A DNA stretch of 64,000 nucleotides from a cyanobacterium endosymbiont of Rhopalodia gibberula (GCF_003574135.1 NZ_AP018341.1:1488001-1552000); one strand, 5' to 3'; shown: positions 1 to 10,137, counted from the stretch's first letter. The notes: a model not told the origin generated them from the sequence alone. Made by a program: numbers and translations.

Positions 1-121
1 CGATTTATTTTCATAAAAAGTATATTTCATACTTGTAAATATCAAATCTGAGTTGGAGTCGCTACGCGAAGCTGAACAAAATATTTATAGTCTTGTGCAT
101 TCTAGTTAAAGATCTGCAACA

Positions 122-495
122 ATGCCTAATGTATTATATAACCAGCTTAAAGTGACTAGTAGTGGAATCTATTCTGTTGACTCTACTGCATCAGGAGTCG
201 ATAGGGCTTTCATATCTATATCAGCAGTAGTGAAAGAACCCTTGGCTACTGCTGATATAGATATTTTGGTGGAAAAGGAAAAGTTGTTTATGACTCAAAG
301 GCTCTTACAGAGGCAATTGTAAACAACAAAGATAAAATTGAGGGGATAGGTTGTTATGTAAATAACAGTTCCATCATGGAAGCTAGTATCATACTTGTTA
401 TGACTTATAATCCTGCGACTGGGTTAATTATCATTTCAGGAGTTCTTCTAAGTTCGGTTCCACAAGATCTTAGTAAAAAGATATATAAGTTATAA
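122..495 (+). pseudogene. Frameshifted gene of unknown function
   Basis: An ATG at 122 opens a 66-codon frame. At about 265-300 the coding sense moves to another frame (from about 268) that runs to a TAA at 493-495. Joined, the two halves give about 120 residues with a hydrophobic stretch near the C-terminus. I do not recognise the family. A perfect 19-bp inverted repeat (212-230 and 246-264) lies just upstream of the frame change. Seen: two abutting open frames. Inferred: one decayed gene rather than two small ones. Confidence 0.5.
212..264. repeat. Perfect 19-bp inverted repeat, 15-nt loop
   Basis: Arms 212-230 and 246-264 are exact reverse complements. They lie inside a coding remnant and end at the point where its frame breaks. 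There is no T run, so this is not a standard terminator. Confidence 0.85.
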
Positions 496-1704
496 GTTAA
501 ACGACAGAAAGTTAGAAAAAATTTACTAAGAAAATTGACAATAAATAGGAGCAAGTGTGATTGCTTTTTTTTTAGCATATATTACACGTTGTTAACACAC
601 TGACATTAATATTTATTAATGAAATTTAGTGAAGGATAAGACAAACTCTTTAAACAGTAAACAAGAAATACTAGATCAAGACTAGTCCTAATTTACATTA
701 CATAATTCACCCCTTATATAATTATATACATGTATTCATAATAATTATTATGTAATGTAAATTGTTTTGGATTTCCAATATAATTTTTTCAAAAACTACG
801 CTGTCAAAGATTATCTCCTCTTCATTTTACTCTTAACAAGGAAATTTCTTATTTAATTTGTAACTGATCGCTACAATGTTCGTTACATAAATTTTAATCA
901 ATGTCCTACAAATAAAATATTATCATCAGATAATGAACTCTCTTCTAATAGAACTAGATTGTAATGAGTATATCTTACATGATTAATAAAATCGAGAACA
1001 TGCATAATTTTAGGAACATAAAATTAGCTTTAATATCTTGACTTTTCCCTTTTTTACCGAGATAAAATCATTTTACCTTGATAAAAAGTATCGTAACTTA
1101 CGGCTCAAATAACTTTAACTTTTAATCAATCGCTAATCAGTTGAAAAACTGCATTGTTTTTGGATAATGTTCAAAGATAATAAAGATGATTTTTTAAAAA
1201 AACTATAGCATTAACTTTAATATATTATTGTCTTGTAACTTAGTGATAAGTTTCTTTAATTTAGCCAAAAACAATTGATAATGAGCAACAAGAGTAATAA
1301 TAAAATCGACTATACACACTTTTAGTTTTATTGTCAAATCGAACCTAAGATAATTATTAAGACCTTTTAATGTGTAATCGCTAATTCTGTAGTATGGTAA
1401 GTGGCTAAATTTTTTTCAAAAAAAACAACTATCTAAAACTGAAACTTTTTATATGATTAGTACCCGTTTAGAAAATTTATTTATCACACATTGTACCCCC
1501 TAAAAGTATTGATAGCTAACGACTTTTAGAGAGATGTTTTTACTATTTCTAAAAATGTCGTGAGAATACTCCCATTAAACCGTCTGACGAGTTTTGAATA
1601 CATTCTGACGACATTCAGATACAATACTGTTAATATAAAGTTCTTCAACATTTAGATCTTAAATATTGACAGGACTCGATGTCCTTAATGACATTAGTTT
1701 TGTC
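496..1704. other. AT-rich gap with one long hairpin
   Basis: No gene is recognised in this 1.2 kb. It contains a perfect 17-bp inverted repeat (690-706 and 747-763, 40-nt loop). Otherwise it is low-complexity A/T-rich sequence, typical of eroded intergenic DNA here. Confidence 0.6.
690..763. repeat. 17-bp inverted repeat, 40-nt loop
   Basis: Arms 690-706 and 747-763 match exactly as reverse complements. There is no adjacent gene and no T run. It could be a relic terminator or a very small repeat element; nothing decides between them. Confidence 0.7.
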
Positions 1705-2571
1705 ATGCACTTCGATTTATCACCAGAAATTATGACTGGAAAAGTATTTGACGGCAATCCAGCCGCCTTCCTCATTCTTGTCCTTCCCCTAGCGGCAGGG
1801 ATCGTTTTTTTGTATAAAGCTTGGCTATGGATTTTAGTGGTCGTAAGTTTAACTATACTCTGGAAAGCTTGGAATAATTACCAATGGCAACAGTGGTGTT
1901 TTCAGATTAACCCAATTTTTAATGAGTTACTACAAGTAAACCAGGGATGCCTCACTCCAATGGATTTGTCCTTAAAAGCCAATCTCTCTGCTAAAAGTGC
2001 CAACCTATTTCTCTCCAAGAAAGCTCAGGAATATGGGGCTTATTGTAAAAAATTACCCGATAAAGGTATGGTTTATTACTTTATTACTACTAGTACTTTA
2101 GGTAGTATTTTTGACGACAGTGAACCTGAACTTTCAATTGAAGAGTCAGAAGATGTTGAACTTATAGCTAACAGCATTGACTCTAATATCATGTCAAAGA
2201 CTTCCAAAACTAAGCAAGATGAACTTTCTGACACAGCAGTAAAGGTTTTTTCCCAACTAGCCGAACTCGAAGAAAAACGACAAAAATTAGGACAGCGCGC
2301 TACTGAAACATCTGCTAATCTTGAACCGGAAACAATTGCTCAGACGTTCTCAGAAAGTTCATTAAGCGAGGAGGAATTTACTAAAATACCTTCCGGATTA
2401 TCTTTAATCCAAGTAGATTTGGCTAAGCGTTTGGACACAACCCCAAGTACTATTGGAAGACGAAAAAGCGATCCTAGCTTTCCGGAATGGAGTCGAAGTA
2501 AAGATCCTGAAGGAATCGCTTGGAAATATTTGCAAAAATTAAGACTCTTCGTTCCAGCAAATACTAAGTAA
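1705..2571 (+). CDS. Conserved cyanobacterial-type membrane protein, unknown function
   Basis: The open frame could begin at a TTG (1666), but the ATG at 1705 is a better start, giving about 288 residues. Neither start has a clear ribosome binding site. Two adjacent hydrophobic segments lie near the N-terminus (ending in the motif AWNNYQWQQW), followed by a soluble region. The middle is acidic and probably flexible, with an EEKRQKLGQRA helix. The C-terminal 50 residues (LIQVDLAKRLDTTPSTIGRR onward) read like a small helix-turn-helix. A membrane anchor plus a possible DNA- or protein-binding tail is what the sequence shows; the function is not known. It stands alone, convergent with the M23 peptidase gene. 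Confidence 0.75.
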   Translation: MHFDLSPEIMTGKVFDGNPAAFLILVLPLAAGIVFLYKAWLWILVVVSLTILWKAWNNYQWQQWCFQINPIFNELLQVNQGCLTPMDLSLKANLSAKSANLFLSKKAQEYGAYCKKLPDKGMVYYFITTSTLGSIFDDSEPELSIEESEDVELIANSIDSNIMSKTSKTKQDELSDTAVKVFSQLAELEEKRQKLGQRATETSANLEPETIAQTFSESSLSEEEFTKIPSGLSLIQVDLAKRLDTTPSTIGRRKSDPSFPEWSRSKDPEGIAWKYLQKLRLFVPANTK

Positions 2572-2700
2572 TAGGTCTACGGGTATGGGGAATAGATAAT
2601 GATCTAAAACGCATTCATGCAAAAGGCATAAAGTGATGAAAGACGGTTTCCCGTTTTCTGTTCTTTACCTCCACTGAAAACTTTTTGTTACGAACACGAC

Positions 2701-3546
2701 TTAAAGTTCTGGTAAATGAATCACTGGATCTTGAGCAACCCAACCTACGGGAAACTTATAACGAATTTCAAAGTGTAAATGAGATTCTAATAAATCTGGC
2801 TGTCCTGTTTTTCCCACATGTCCTACTACATCTCCTCCTTGAACCGTCTGACCTATCTTTACCTGAAACCGATTTAAATGAGCATAACGGGTTTGTCTGC
2901 CATCGCCATGGTCTACTACAACTAAAAACCCGTAGGTTCCTTCCTGAGCAGCAAATATTACCTTTCCGGTATCAGCAGACAGGACTGAAGTTCCTACCTG
3001 AGCTAATAAATCTATTCCTCCATGAAAAAAAGACTGTCTTGTTGTTGGATTACGGTGCCATCCATAGGTTAACCCTACCTTAGCAACGGAGGATAAGGGG
3101 TATTTCTTAAGTCCCATATAGTCATTTTGCCTCGTCTTTTCTCTAATCTGCCAAGTTACCCCAGGAATGTACACCACAGTAGGAGTTTTGACACAACCAT
3201 TAATTTCAAAAAGTACATCAGCACGAATACCATAAGCTGTAGCTAAATCACTCCAAGTCGCTCCATCAGGAACTTCTACTCGGATTCCATTAAACGGAGG
3301 AATCAGAACTTTCTGTCCAACCCGAACTGGCTTTCTCTTCAGATTTGGATTTAGTCTGACCAAAGTTTCGGGAATTAAATTATAATTTTGGGCAATACTA
3401 GATAGGCTTTCTCCTGAGACAACTTGATGATGTTGCAGACGAGATAAAACTGGAGTAGGACACAGTTGAGATGGTGATGTTTGGGCCAAATTAAAAAGAG
3501 GAGTAATTACAGAGACTAGGAAGGTTAACAGCAGTTGACTACTCAC
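2701..3546 (-). CDS. Secreted LysM / M23 metallopeptidase
   Basis: A predicted murein endopeptidase acting in the periplasm. A hydrophobic N-terminus (first 20 or so residues, ending near NLAQ) looks like a signal peptide. A LysM peptidoglycan-binding repeat covers about residues 40-84, with a weaker second one at about 90-130. The C-terminal M23 (LytM) domain shows the zinc ligands in FFHGGIDL and HLHFEIR, so it should be catalytic. The start is GTG at 3546. It lies 4 bp downstream of homoserine dehydrogenase on the same strand, so the two are probably co-transcribed. Length (281 aa) is normal for short cyanobacterial members. Confidence 0.9.
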   Translation of the reverse strand: MSSQLLLTFLVSVITPLFNLAQTSPSQLCPTPVLSRLQHHQVVSGESLSSIAQNYNLIPETLVRLNPNLKRKPVRVGQKVLIPPFNGIRVEVPDGATWSDLATAYGIRADVLFEINGCVKTPTVVYIPGVTWQIREKTRQNDYMGLKKYPLSSVAKVGLTYGWHRNPTTRQSFFHGGIDLLAQVGTSVLSADTGKVIFAAQEGTYGFLVVVDHGDGRQTRYAHLNRFQVKIGQTVQGGDVVGHVGKTGQPDLLESHLHFEIRYKFPVGWVAQDPVIHLPEL

Positions 3547-3550
3547 AGAC

Positions 3551-4849
3551 CTACAAAACTCGTAAAATACTAGGGATACTTTTTATTGCCTCTAGGGTAC
3601 GGACTTCATCTAGGGCAGTTCGGAAATTTCCTTCACAAACATAATGAGTAACAACCACAATTTCTGCTAGTTCCTCTTTAAACCCAATTTGTACCACAGA
3701 CTCCAAACTCACTTGATAGTTCCCAAAACTTGTTCCAAGATGACCGATTACTCCTGGGACATCCCTAGTGAGGAAGCGAACATAAAAACGGGTTTCAATG
3801 GCTTCTATCGGGGTGATTTGACAATAATGCTGATGTATACAACTCAATAAAGGGTCAAGAGTTTGGGTACGATTATTGCTTTTGAGTATAGCTACAATAT
3901 TCATGATATCTGAAACAACTGCGCTGGCTGTAGGACCGGCTCCTGCCCCTGGACCATAAAACATAACTTGTCCGAGAGGATCGCCTTCAACTAGAATGGC
4001 ATTGTTCACTCGGTCGACATTGGCTAAGGGATGGGATTTAGGCACTAGGGTAGGATGGACCCGTAGTTGGAGGGTATGCGATTCTGTTCCCTCTAATCCT
4101 TTAGCGATTGCCAGAAGTTTAATCACAAACCCTAATTTATCTGCATAGGCAATATCGACTGTACTTACTTTGCGAATTCCTTCACAGTAGACACTCTCTC
4201 GTTGGACCCGTCCACCAAATCCTAGAGAGGCTAAGATGGCAATTTTATCAGCCGCATCCAACCCATCCACATCAGCGGTTGGATCGGCTTCGGCATAGCC
4301 CAACCGTTGCGCTTCGATTAAGACATCACTAAAATCAGCTCCAGCATTGGTCATTTGGGTTAGAATATAGTTAGTGGTTCCGTTAACAATGCCGATGATA
4401 CTGGTGATGCGGTTTGCTCCTAAAGACTGTTTGAGAGGTTTAATAATAGGGATTCCACCACCAACAGATGCTTCTAGAAGAACATACACGCCCGCACGAT
4501 TGGCCGCTTCGTAAATCTCGTCCCCGTGACGGGCGATAACCGCTTTATTAGCGGTAACAACGTGTTTTCCTTGGTCGATCGCTTGCAAAATCAGTGTTCG
4601 TGCTGGTTCTAGTCCGCCTAATAATTCCACCACAATGCTAATCTCAGGATCAGTAACAATGGCGTCTAGATCTGTGGTGATTACTCCTGGGGGAAATTTG
4701 ATTGGACGGGTTTTTTCTAGAGATCGTACCCCTACCTGACTTACAACAATTTCTTCCAACAGAGGATTTCGCCCCGAGGAATCAAGCAATATCTGGGCGG
4801 TTCCTGCCCCTACTGTTCCTAAACCTAGCAAACCAATCTTAAAGGCCAC
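3551..4849 (-). CDS. hom: Homoserine dehydrogenase
   Basis: Reduces aspartate semialdehyde to homoserine with NAD(P)H, the branch to threonine and methionine. The Rossmann motif GLGTVG lies at residues 9-14. The family motifs VVTANKAVIA and DGLDAADKIAILA follow, the latter with the conserved Asp and Lys. A C-terminal ACT regulatory domain (YVRFLTRDVPGVIGHLG onward) suggests threonine feedback control. The frame is open from an ATG at 4867. I place the start at the GTG at 4849 because an AGGAG box lies 7 bp upstream and the protein then begins MAFKIGLLG, as in relatives. It forms a likely operon with the M23 peptidase gene. Confidence 0.95.
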   Translation of the reverse strand: MAFKIGLLGLGTVGAGTAQILLDSSGRNPLLEEIVVSQVGVRSLEKTRPIKFPPGVITTDLDAIVTDPEISIVVELLGGLEPARTLILQAIDQGKHVVTANKAVIARHGDEIYEAANRAGVYVLLEASVGGGIPIIKPLKQSLGANRITSIIGIVNGTTNYILTQMTNAGADFSDVLIEAQRLGYAEADPTADVDGLDAADKIAILASLGFGGRVQRESVYCEGIRKVSTVDIAYADKLGFVIKLLAIAKGLEGTESHTLQLRVHPTLVPKSHPLANVDRVNNAILVEGDPLGQVMFYGPGAGAGPTASAVVSDIMNIVAILKSNNRTQTLDPLLSCIHQHYCQITPIEAIETRFYVRFLTRDVPGVIGHLGTSFGNYQVSLESVVQIGFKEELAEIVVVTHYVCEGNFRTALDEVRTLEAIKSIPSILRVL

Positions 4850-4953
4850 CACCGTACTCCTAATCATCCTTATCTTTGATCTAGATTAACGGTTTTTTGC
4901 AGTAGTTTCTTAGGAATTTAGAATCTTAGGATATGAATAGGACATTTTAACTT

Positions 4954-4994
4954 TATAAATATTAGAATTATTAATAATAATTCTAATATTTATA
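4954..4994. repeat. 41-bp near-perfect palindrome upstream of hom
   Basis: Two 20-bp arms (4954-4973, 4975-4994) are exact reverse complements around a single A. It is entirely A/T-rich and sits about 105 bp upstream of the hom start, in the 350-bp gap before the FAD oxidoreductase gene. It is unlikely to be an efficient terminator because the stem is weak. The rest of 4850-5198 shows nothing. Confidence 0.8.
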
Positions 4995-5198
4995 CTCTTA
5001 TACAAAAGTAGAGAGCGACAAACCACTTACTTTCACTGCAAACAGTGATACGAGCCAAACCATCAAAACTGCGATCAAACTGCTAATTGACCAAACACTA
5101 TAACATGCGTTATGGCAATCGTCTTCACAACAATCTCAACTGAGTTTCTCTCACTAATTGATCCTAGAATTTAAGTCAATTTCATTTCTGAATTAATT

Positions 5199-7235
5199 TT
5201 ATTTCCAATTATCCCAATCGTTATTAAAAATAGAAGTATCCGGAAAGCTTGTAAAGTTACCATTTTGATCTAATTTTTTTCGTAATTTTCTTAATTTTTC
5301 TGAGCGAAAAATTGGCTCTTTAACCATTTGATACGGTAATATCTGTTGATCCAAAGCAAAAGCTGCAACAGTCCCAGCAGCAGCCCCTGAAGACCATTCA
5401 AACGAATGTACCCGATAGGCAGCAGCGGCAATATGACTCACGGCAATACTCTTCCCTGTCACCAACAAATTATCAAGTTTTTGGGGAATCATCGCCCTTA
5501 AAGGAACTTGAAACGGGTAAGCTTGCCCAGCACCTTGTCTTTCTCCTTCTCTTTCAGCGTTCTTTGGTTTTTCGGCAGGAAATTCGGTCATACAAGGGTG
5601 AAAATCAATAGCATAATGACCTATTCCTACCGAGTCAGGATAAATGGTAGATCGCTTCCGTCTTGTTATGTCACTGGGAGCAATTCTTCCACTCAAAATT
5701 CCGAAACCTTCCCATCGTCGAATAGCTGCATGAAGACGACGATAGGTGTCAGGAGAAAGAGTTTTTTTATAAAATTCATCTTGATAATTGCGGCGAGAAA
5801 TATCAATTTCTGTTATGAGAAACCCATTTTTATAAGCGGAAGACTTCCGTCCAATAATTCGCCTTGCTTCGCGAATATAAGGATATTTAGATAGCCCATG
5901 TTTAGTTTCCATCGGAGAGTCAAAACCTGATAGAAAACGATGATTAGGATTAATTTTTTTGACTCCTTCTCCCAGTTGAGAATCTGTAGTTCCCCTCATT
6001 AACCAATAAAAATATCCTAAGGCGTTTTCTTCTCCTTTACGTAGGGACTCAGTTCTTAGTCCTCCCATCCATCCTCCAGATTTCAATTGTCCAGTCTCTT
6101 GCAATTGTTGACGGGTATATATTAGGTTATCTTGAGGATTTCCTGGACGATAATCATTACCCCAAGTCCAATTTTGCATAGAGATATCCCCGGGAGTGGG
6201 AACAGTAAAATTAATTCCCCCAAACTTTTTAGATTTCCCTTTTTTTCGATTCCAAATTCGTCGGTAAGTGTAAACTAAGTCGAAATCAGCTAATCGTTCT
6301 AATTCATAACTATAATAAGGAGCATATTGTGAATAGAAAATTGGCATTTTATGCGTTTGAGATTCCTTCATGGTTTCTATAGCAAAAGTATAAGTGAACC
6401 CTTGAGTACAGTAAGGATTGCCTGCAACGCTTGATGAAGAGGGTTCAAGATAGGAACGAGGATCAATTCCTAAACGGTGAGGAATGCCCGTTAAGCCGAT
6501 GATTTCTCCTGTTTCTGTGGCTTCTATAATATACCAGTCTGCGGGCTCTTGTTTGTTATTTTTGTCGGGAGTAAAACGAATAATAGTTTTGTCAAAGCGA
6601 GGAGAATTTTCGTAACGGTAAGCGTCTTCAATGGTTTGTGATAAGGGATAAGTATTAAGAGGAGGTTGACCATCAGCCGATTGATGTTGAATAGCAATCA
6701 CACTTAAAATTTGTTCTCCTGTTCCTCCTCGGGGGTTTTTACCAATATTTATATCTTTAATGACTGTTGAAGGAAACCATTTCAGAGTTCCATTGTGTTT
6801 ATTAGCTGCATCTTTCAACATCCTCATTAAAATGAGATCTCCGTCTCTCGGTAAAAAACAGGATTCACTTACCCAACAGTCTCCAGGATTGAGCTTGCCA
6901 TAATGCTGTTTGATGCGTTTTCTTAATTCTAGATAACCACGGGGGTAAATTAACTGTGATCGCTGGGTTTGTCGTTCGTCTAAAGCAGAAGTTCCCTGGG
7001 CCGAAATTTGCCCTCCCACCCAGTCAGTAATTTCGGTAAGACAGACAGTTTTTCCATCCAGTAAACCTTCATAAGCTGCAGCTGTTCCCGCAAGTCCTCC
7101 ACCAACAATCAGCATTCCACATTCAACAGTTTTATCGGGAGTACGAGGAGGGTTAGCCAGGGTCAAAGGAACAGTAATTTGTCCTAGAATGATGCTGAGA
7201 GGCAATGTAGCTAAATAACGGGGGATTTCGTGCAT
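5199..7235 (-). CDS. Secreted FAD-dependent oxidoreductase
   Basis: A large flavoprotein of 678 residues. After a hydrophobic N-terminal segment that looks like a signal peptide (about residues 5-27), a dinucleotide-binding motif IVGGGLAGTAAA starts at about residue 43. A second cofactor-contact segment near the C-terminus (DNLLVTGKSIAVSHIAAAA) is typical of FAD-dependent oxidoreductases in which this region closes over the FAD. The substrate is unknown. It is the longest gene in the window and shows no frame damage, so it is presumably under selection. An AAGGA box lies about 11 bp upstream of the ATG. No operon partner. Confidence 0.85.
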   Translation of the reverse strand: MHEIPRYLATLPLSIILGQITVPLTLANPPRTPDKTVECGMLIVGGGLAGTAAAYEGLLDGKTVCLTEITDWVGGQISAQGTSALDERQTQRSQLIYPRGYLELRKRIKQHYGKLNPGDCWVSESCFLPRDGDLILMRMLKDAANKHNGTLKWFPSTVIKDINIGKNPRGGTGEQILSVIAIQHQSADGQPPLNTYPLSQTIEDAYRYENSPRFDKTIIRFTPDKNNKQEPADWYIIEATETGEIIGLTGIPHRLGIDPRSYLEPSSSSVAGNPYCTQGFTYTFAIETMKESQTHKMPIFYSQYAPYYSYELERLADFDLVYTYRRIWNRKKGKSKKFGGINFTVPTPGDISMQNWTWGNDYRPGNPQDNLIYTRQQLQETGQLKSGGWMGGLRTESLRKGEENALGYFYWLMRGTTDSQLGEGVKKINPNHRFLSGFDSPMETKHGLSKYPYIREARRIIGRKSSAYKNGFLITEIDISRRNYQDEFYKKTLSPDTYRRLHAAIRRWEGFGILSGRIAPSDITRRKRSTIYPDSVGIGHYAIDFHPCMTEFPAEKPKNAEREGERQGAGQAYPFQVPLRAMIPQKLDNLLVTGKSIAVSHIAAAAYRVHSFEWSSGAAAGTVAAFALDQQILPYQMVKEPIFRSEKLRKLRKKLDQNGNFTSFPDTSIFNNDWDNWK

Positions 7236-8494
7236 TACTTGTATGTCCTTTATAAGAAATAGATGAATAAGACTAATAAACCAGGAAAGAATTTCTATAG
7301 AGTTAGGGATGAGTATACATTAATTCCTGTTTTCTATTGATATTAAAATTCTTTCTTTAGCTTGGTATAAAGATAACTAATCTACAACTACTTGATTTTC
7401 CCTCAAAAATTTATCGAATCTAAAATCATGGATTAAATCTTAATCGGAGTTACCTACTTTTACTTGAGTATTTTAAGTCTAAAAATCTTCTATCAGGTTT
7501 TGATAAATACAAGCAACAGAATGCTTTAAGTTGTTATAGTCAATTTAAATGTAGATAGATTCTTAAATTAGCCTTGTTTTACATAGCAGATTGCAAGGGA
7601 AATTGACTATAATTTTTGACTTTTTATATCTTCCGATTTTCATTAATATTAACTCCTCAAAATTGCCCAGCTATATTGGAAAGAGAAATTGTAACTACCC
7701 GTAACTGAAAATTATATTCAGTGATGAAATTAAAAAGGTTTTTTGTAAAAAAATGCAACTAATTCGCTCAATCGAGATCCATAGTTTAAAATCTAAGTAA
7801 TTTCTCCCATAATCAACAAAAATAATTTCGGAAAGACGAGAGGCTAACATCTTCTTTTCCATAAAAGCTTATTCAAATAAGGTTTCTGTTACCAATAGAG
7901 GAACTCTATCATAAACAACACCGATAGATATCTTTATTTTTTATCGGTTTGCTAGTTAACTCTATTTTATAAGTCACTAACTTGACATCCTTTAAAGGTA
8001 ATAACAACAGTAGCTTTTCTAGAAAATTCCTGTGGATGTCTCGAGTTATCTTCAAACTCGATCTCGATTAAATACCTTATCTCAAGTTTACTTTTATTTA
8101 GAAAAGTTAGACTACTGACTTAGCTCTATTATCTGTTGTTGTAAACAGAAACCAATTCTAACTCTCAGCTCTCTAAATCAACCTGGCTATCAACCTAACT
8201 GAAAACTAGCAGTGCAGTGACTTTGATTACCAGTAGGCAAGATACATTTCGTAATCCTAAACTGGATAGAAAAGTCATTACAGTTTGACAGAAACATAGT
8301 TTTAAAACTGACCAAGAAAAAGACATTAAATTTGCCGTTAAGTAATTCTCAGTAGAGAATTTATCTTGGCGCACATTAGGAGGCTACTGCGAAATATAAA
8401 TTCTAAAATATTCTCTTGAGATTTTACTTCGACAGAAGCCCTTAGTCCAAGTAAAGGGACTTAGATATGGTAGTATCCGTAGGGGGTAAATTAG
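7236..8494. other. Decayed gap with a hairpin and a protein-fragment remnant
   Basis: Holds a 13-bp inverted repeat (7534-7546 and 7600-7612) and, on the minus strand, a 45-codon open frame without a start (7967-8101). Nothing else readable. Confidence 0.5.
7967..8101 (-). pseudogene. C-terminal fragment of an unrecognised gene
   Basis: A start-less frame of 44 codons ends in a stop at 7967-7969. Its composition is protein-like, including the segment FEDNSRHPQEFSRKATVVI. No family recognised. It reads as the tail of a gene whose front has eroded away. Confidence 0.3.
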
Positions 8495-8752
8495 TCAATC
8501 TGAAATAATAAAACTAAGATAATATTCGTTAACTAGAGTTGTCACTAGTTGAGAAAATAATTGATGATTAATCCATAGCTGTTCAGTCTCTGCAGCGGCA
8601 GCAGTTATCATCCATATTGTTTCTGTGTACTCTTCAGAAGAAATGAGACCTGTATTTCGAGCAATATTAAGCTCAAGATATTCGTTAGCTGTTTCTGGTT
8701 GAATTTGGTAAATTATTGCTTGTAGCTGAACATGCGCTTTTAAACTCTTCAT
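8495..8752 (-). CDS. Small protein of unknown function, 85 aa
   Basis: An intact frame with ordinary codon use and a mainly helical, slightly hydrophobic sequence (LISSEEYTETIWMITAAAA in the middle). No motif or family recognised. It has no clear ribosome binding site. Directly upstream of the ATG are repeated ATCGGTT / AACCGAT half-sites that look like an operator, which supports a real and regulated gene. It stands alone in a decayed region and could also be a survivor of a larger locus. Confidence 0.5.
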   Translation of the reverse strand: MKSLKAHVQLQAIIYQIQPETANEYLELNIARNTGLISSEEYTETIWMITAAAAETEQLWINHQLFSQLVTTLVNEYYLSFIISD

Positions 8753-9482
8753 AATCGGTTTTAAGATGAATGTTATCGGTTAAAACCGATAAACTTGGGT
8801 GATGGATAGATTACCTTTTATGTTCTCTAAAATCCTAGCAGTTAACCTCACCTCATAGCATGAACCAATAAGTGGATTTTAAGGAGAGTCTAATAATAAA
8901 TTACTCTGCTGCAAGGACTATCCATGGATCTTAGAGCAATAGTGGATCTTAGAGCAATAATTTCTCTAATTTCTCTGAAGGCTTACGGGGTCTTTCGGAA
9001 AAGATGACCGATTATCTTCAGTATATTTTCTGAACTCTATCATCTTAGTACAACACCAAAAAATAAGTTTAAAAAAACTAAGGTGACAGAATTTTTAGTG
9101 CACACCAAAAGTAAATCAATGAGTGGAAATTGCTGAGAGAAGCTACCAACTAATAATGATAGAACTAATGTTTAATATTTAAATGAATATTTCAAGAAGT
9201 TATGGAAAATTTGTGAAATAATCAAGAAGTCGCCAAGTATTGTTTGTATTGTACTCTACAGGTTTATAATTCTAGATTTTTAGGACAAAATCTTTGTATG
9301 CAGCGGGCAATACCTCAGTTAAAATTTGTCAAAAAAATATGGTTAGTAAAACAGACAATATTCTCTACTTTAAAGGGAGTAATCGAAATTTAGTGACTAT
9401 AAAAGAGAGATAGTTTTCTCTAGTCTGCATCACCCATTTTCACAAATTAGTCAAACCTTTAGTCTTATTAGACTTCTAGATA
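8753..9482. other. Gap with tandem duplications
   Basis: Besides the operator-like repeats, an 18-bp unit (TGGATCTTAGAGCAATAG) is tandemly repeated at 8925-8942 and 8943-8960 with one end difference. A 9-bp AATTTCTCT doublet follows at once. No gene recognised in the remainder. Confidence 0.6.
8754..8790 (-). promoter_or_regulatory. Operator-like inverted repeats before the 85-aa gene
   Basis: On the minus strand, ATCGGTT-TT-AACCGAT (8775-8790 in plus coordinates) is followed 10 bp later by TTAAAACCGAT (8754-8764), which ends next to the ATG at 8752. That gives three half-sites of one sequence. The spacing over the translation start suggests a repressor site or a leader hairpin. Confidence 0.45.
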
Positions 9483-9695
9483 ATGAATGAACTGAAAACT
9501 CAAGTGATTTACGCAACTGCGCCATTTCCATCGGTAGAAACAGTTTTTTATGTGATTTCTTTCTACAGATACGTTGAGCATACCCACGCCGATTTGGTAC
9601 CTTTGCTCACCAATACTTCCACTGGTTGGGGACAAATGTCAGAAATTTATGGTGATTGCGTGGTTTTTATTTCTTACATGATGTATTTAGTTTAG
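9483..9695 (+). CDS. Small protein, unknown; possibly truncated
   Basis: A 70-residue frame, hydrophobic in part, with a tail ending VVFISYMMYLV. It contains PFPSVETVFYVISFYRYVE and TGWGQMSEIYGD, which look like genuine protein sequence. I do not recognise the family and cannot tell whether the C-terminus is native or the result of a truncation. A 14-bp hairpin follows 39 bp after the stop, which supports a transcribed unit. No clear ribosome binding site before the ATG. Confidence 0.45.
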   Translation: MNELKTQVIYATAPFPSVETVFYVISFYRYVEHTHADLVPLLTNTSTGWGQMSEIYGDCVVFISYMMYLV

Positions 9696-9734
9696 CCTGT
9701 CTGTATGCAGAAAGATTTACTACTAACGTTTGAA

Positions 9735-9780
9735 AACAAACTATTGGCATGATATTGATGAATCACGCCAATAGTTTGTT
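9735..9780 (+). terminator. 14-bp hairpin after the 70-aa gene
   Basis: Arms 9735-9748 and 9767-9780 (AACAAACTATTGGC and its complement) are perfect. No strong T run follows, so a transcript-end stabiliser is as likely as an intrinsic terminator. Confidence 0.5.
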
Positions 9781-9972
9781 GTGGAGAAGGTGCCCGAAGC
9801 TCTATTCCCAAAAGCTCTACTAACGAATGGTTAAATTAGTCAATTAAGCAGATAACTATTTGAAACAAAATCAGGAAAACTTTTAAACTTAAATTATTGA
9901 ACATCCAAAACTTCTTAGTTATTCTACAGCTAAATTTTAATATCTTAAGTCTTCCAAGCAGTAGAGTTTTCT

Positions 9973-10137
9973 ATGATTGCATCCTTGCATCGTAATCCTA
10001 CAACTTTTGTATTTGCCCAACGCGGAGATATTGGAAAGTTATCCCAACAAAGACTAACAGTATTCTGAGATCCTTCTTATTGTGGTGAAAAGTCTTAAAA
10101 TTATTGCAGATCTTACTCTGCTGGTCATTCTAAATAA
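9973..10137 (+). pseudogene. Broken small reading frame, unrecognised
   Basis: An ATG at 9973 opens 31 codons (beginning MIASLHRNPTTFVFAQRG). A TGA and a TAA then interrupt a frame that continues in phase to 10137 with protein-like sequence (DPSYCGEKS, NYCRSYSAGHSK). Family unknown. Confidence 0.3.

Noticed and set aside
2685-3083. 132-codon plus-strand frame
   Set aside because: It lies antisense within the M23 peptidase gene, whose conserved motifs are on the other strand.
5508-5894. 128-codon plus-strand frame
   Set aside because: Antisense shadow of the FAD oxidoreductase.
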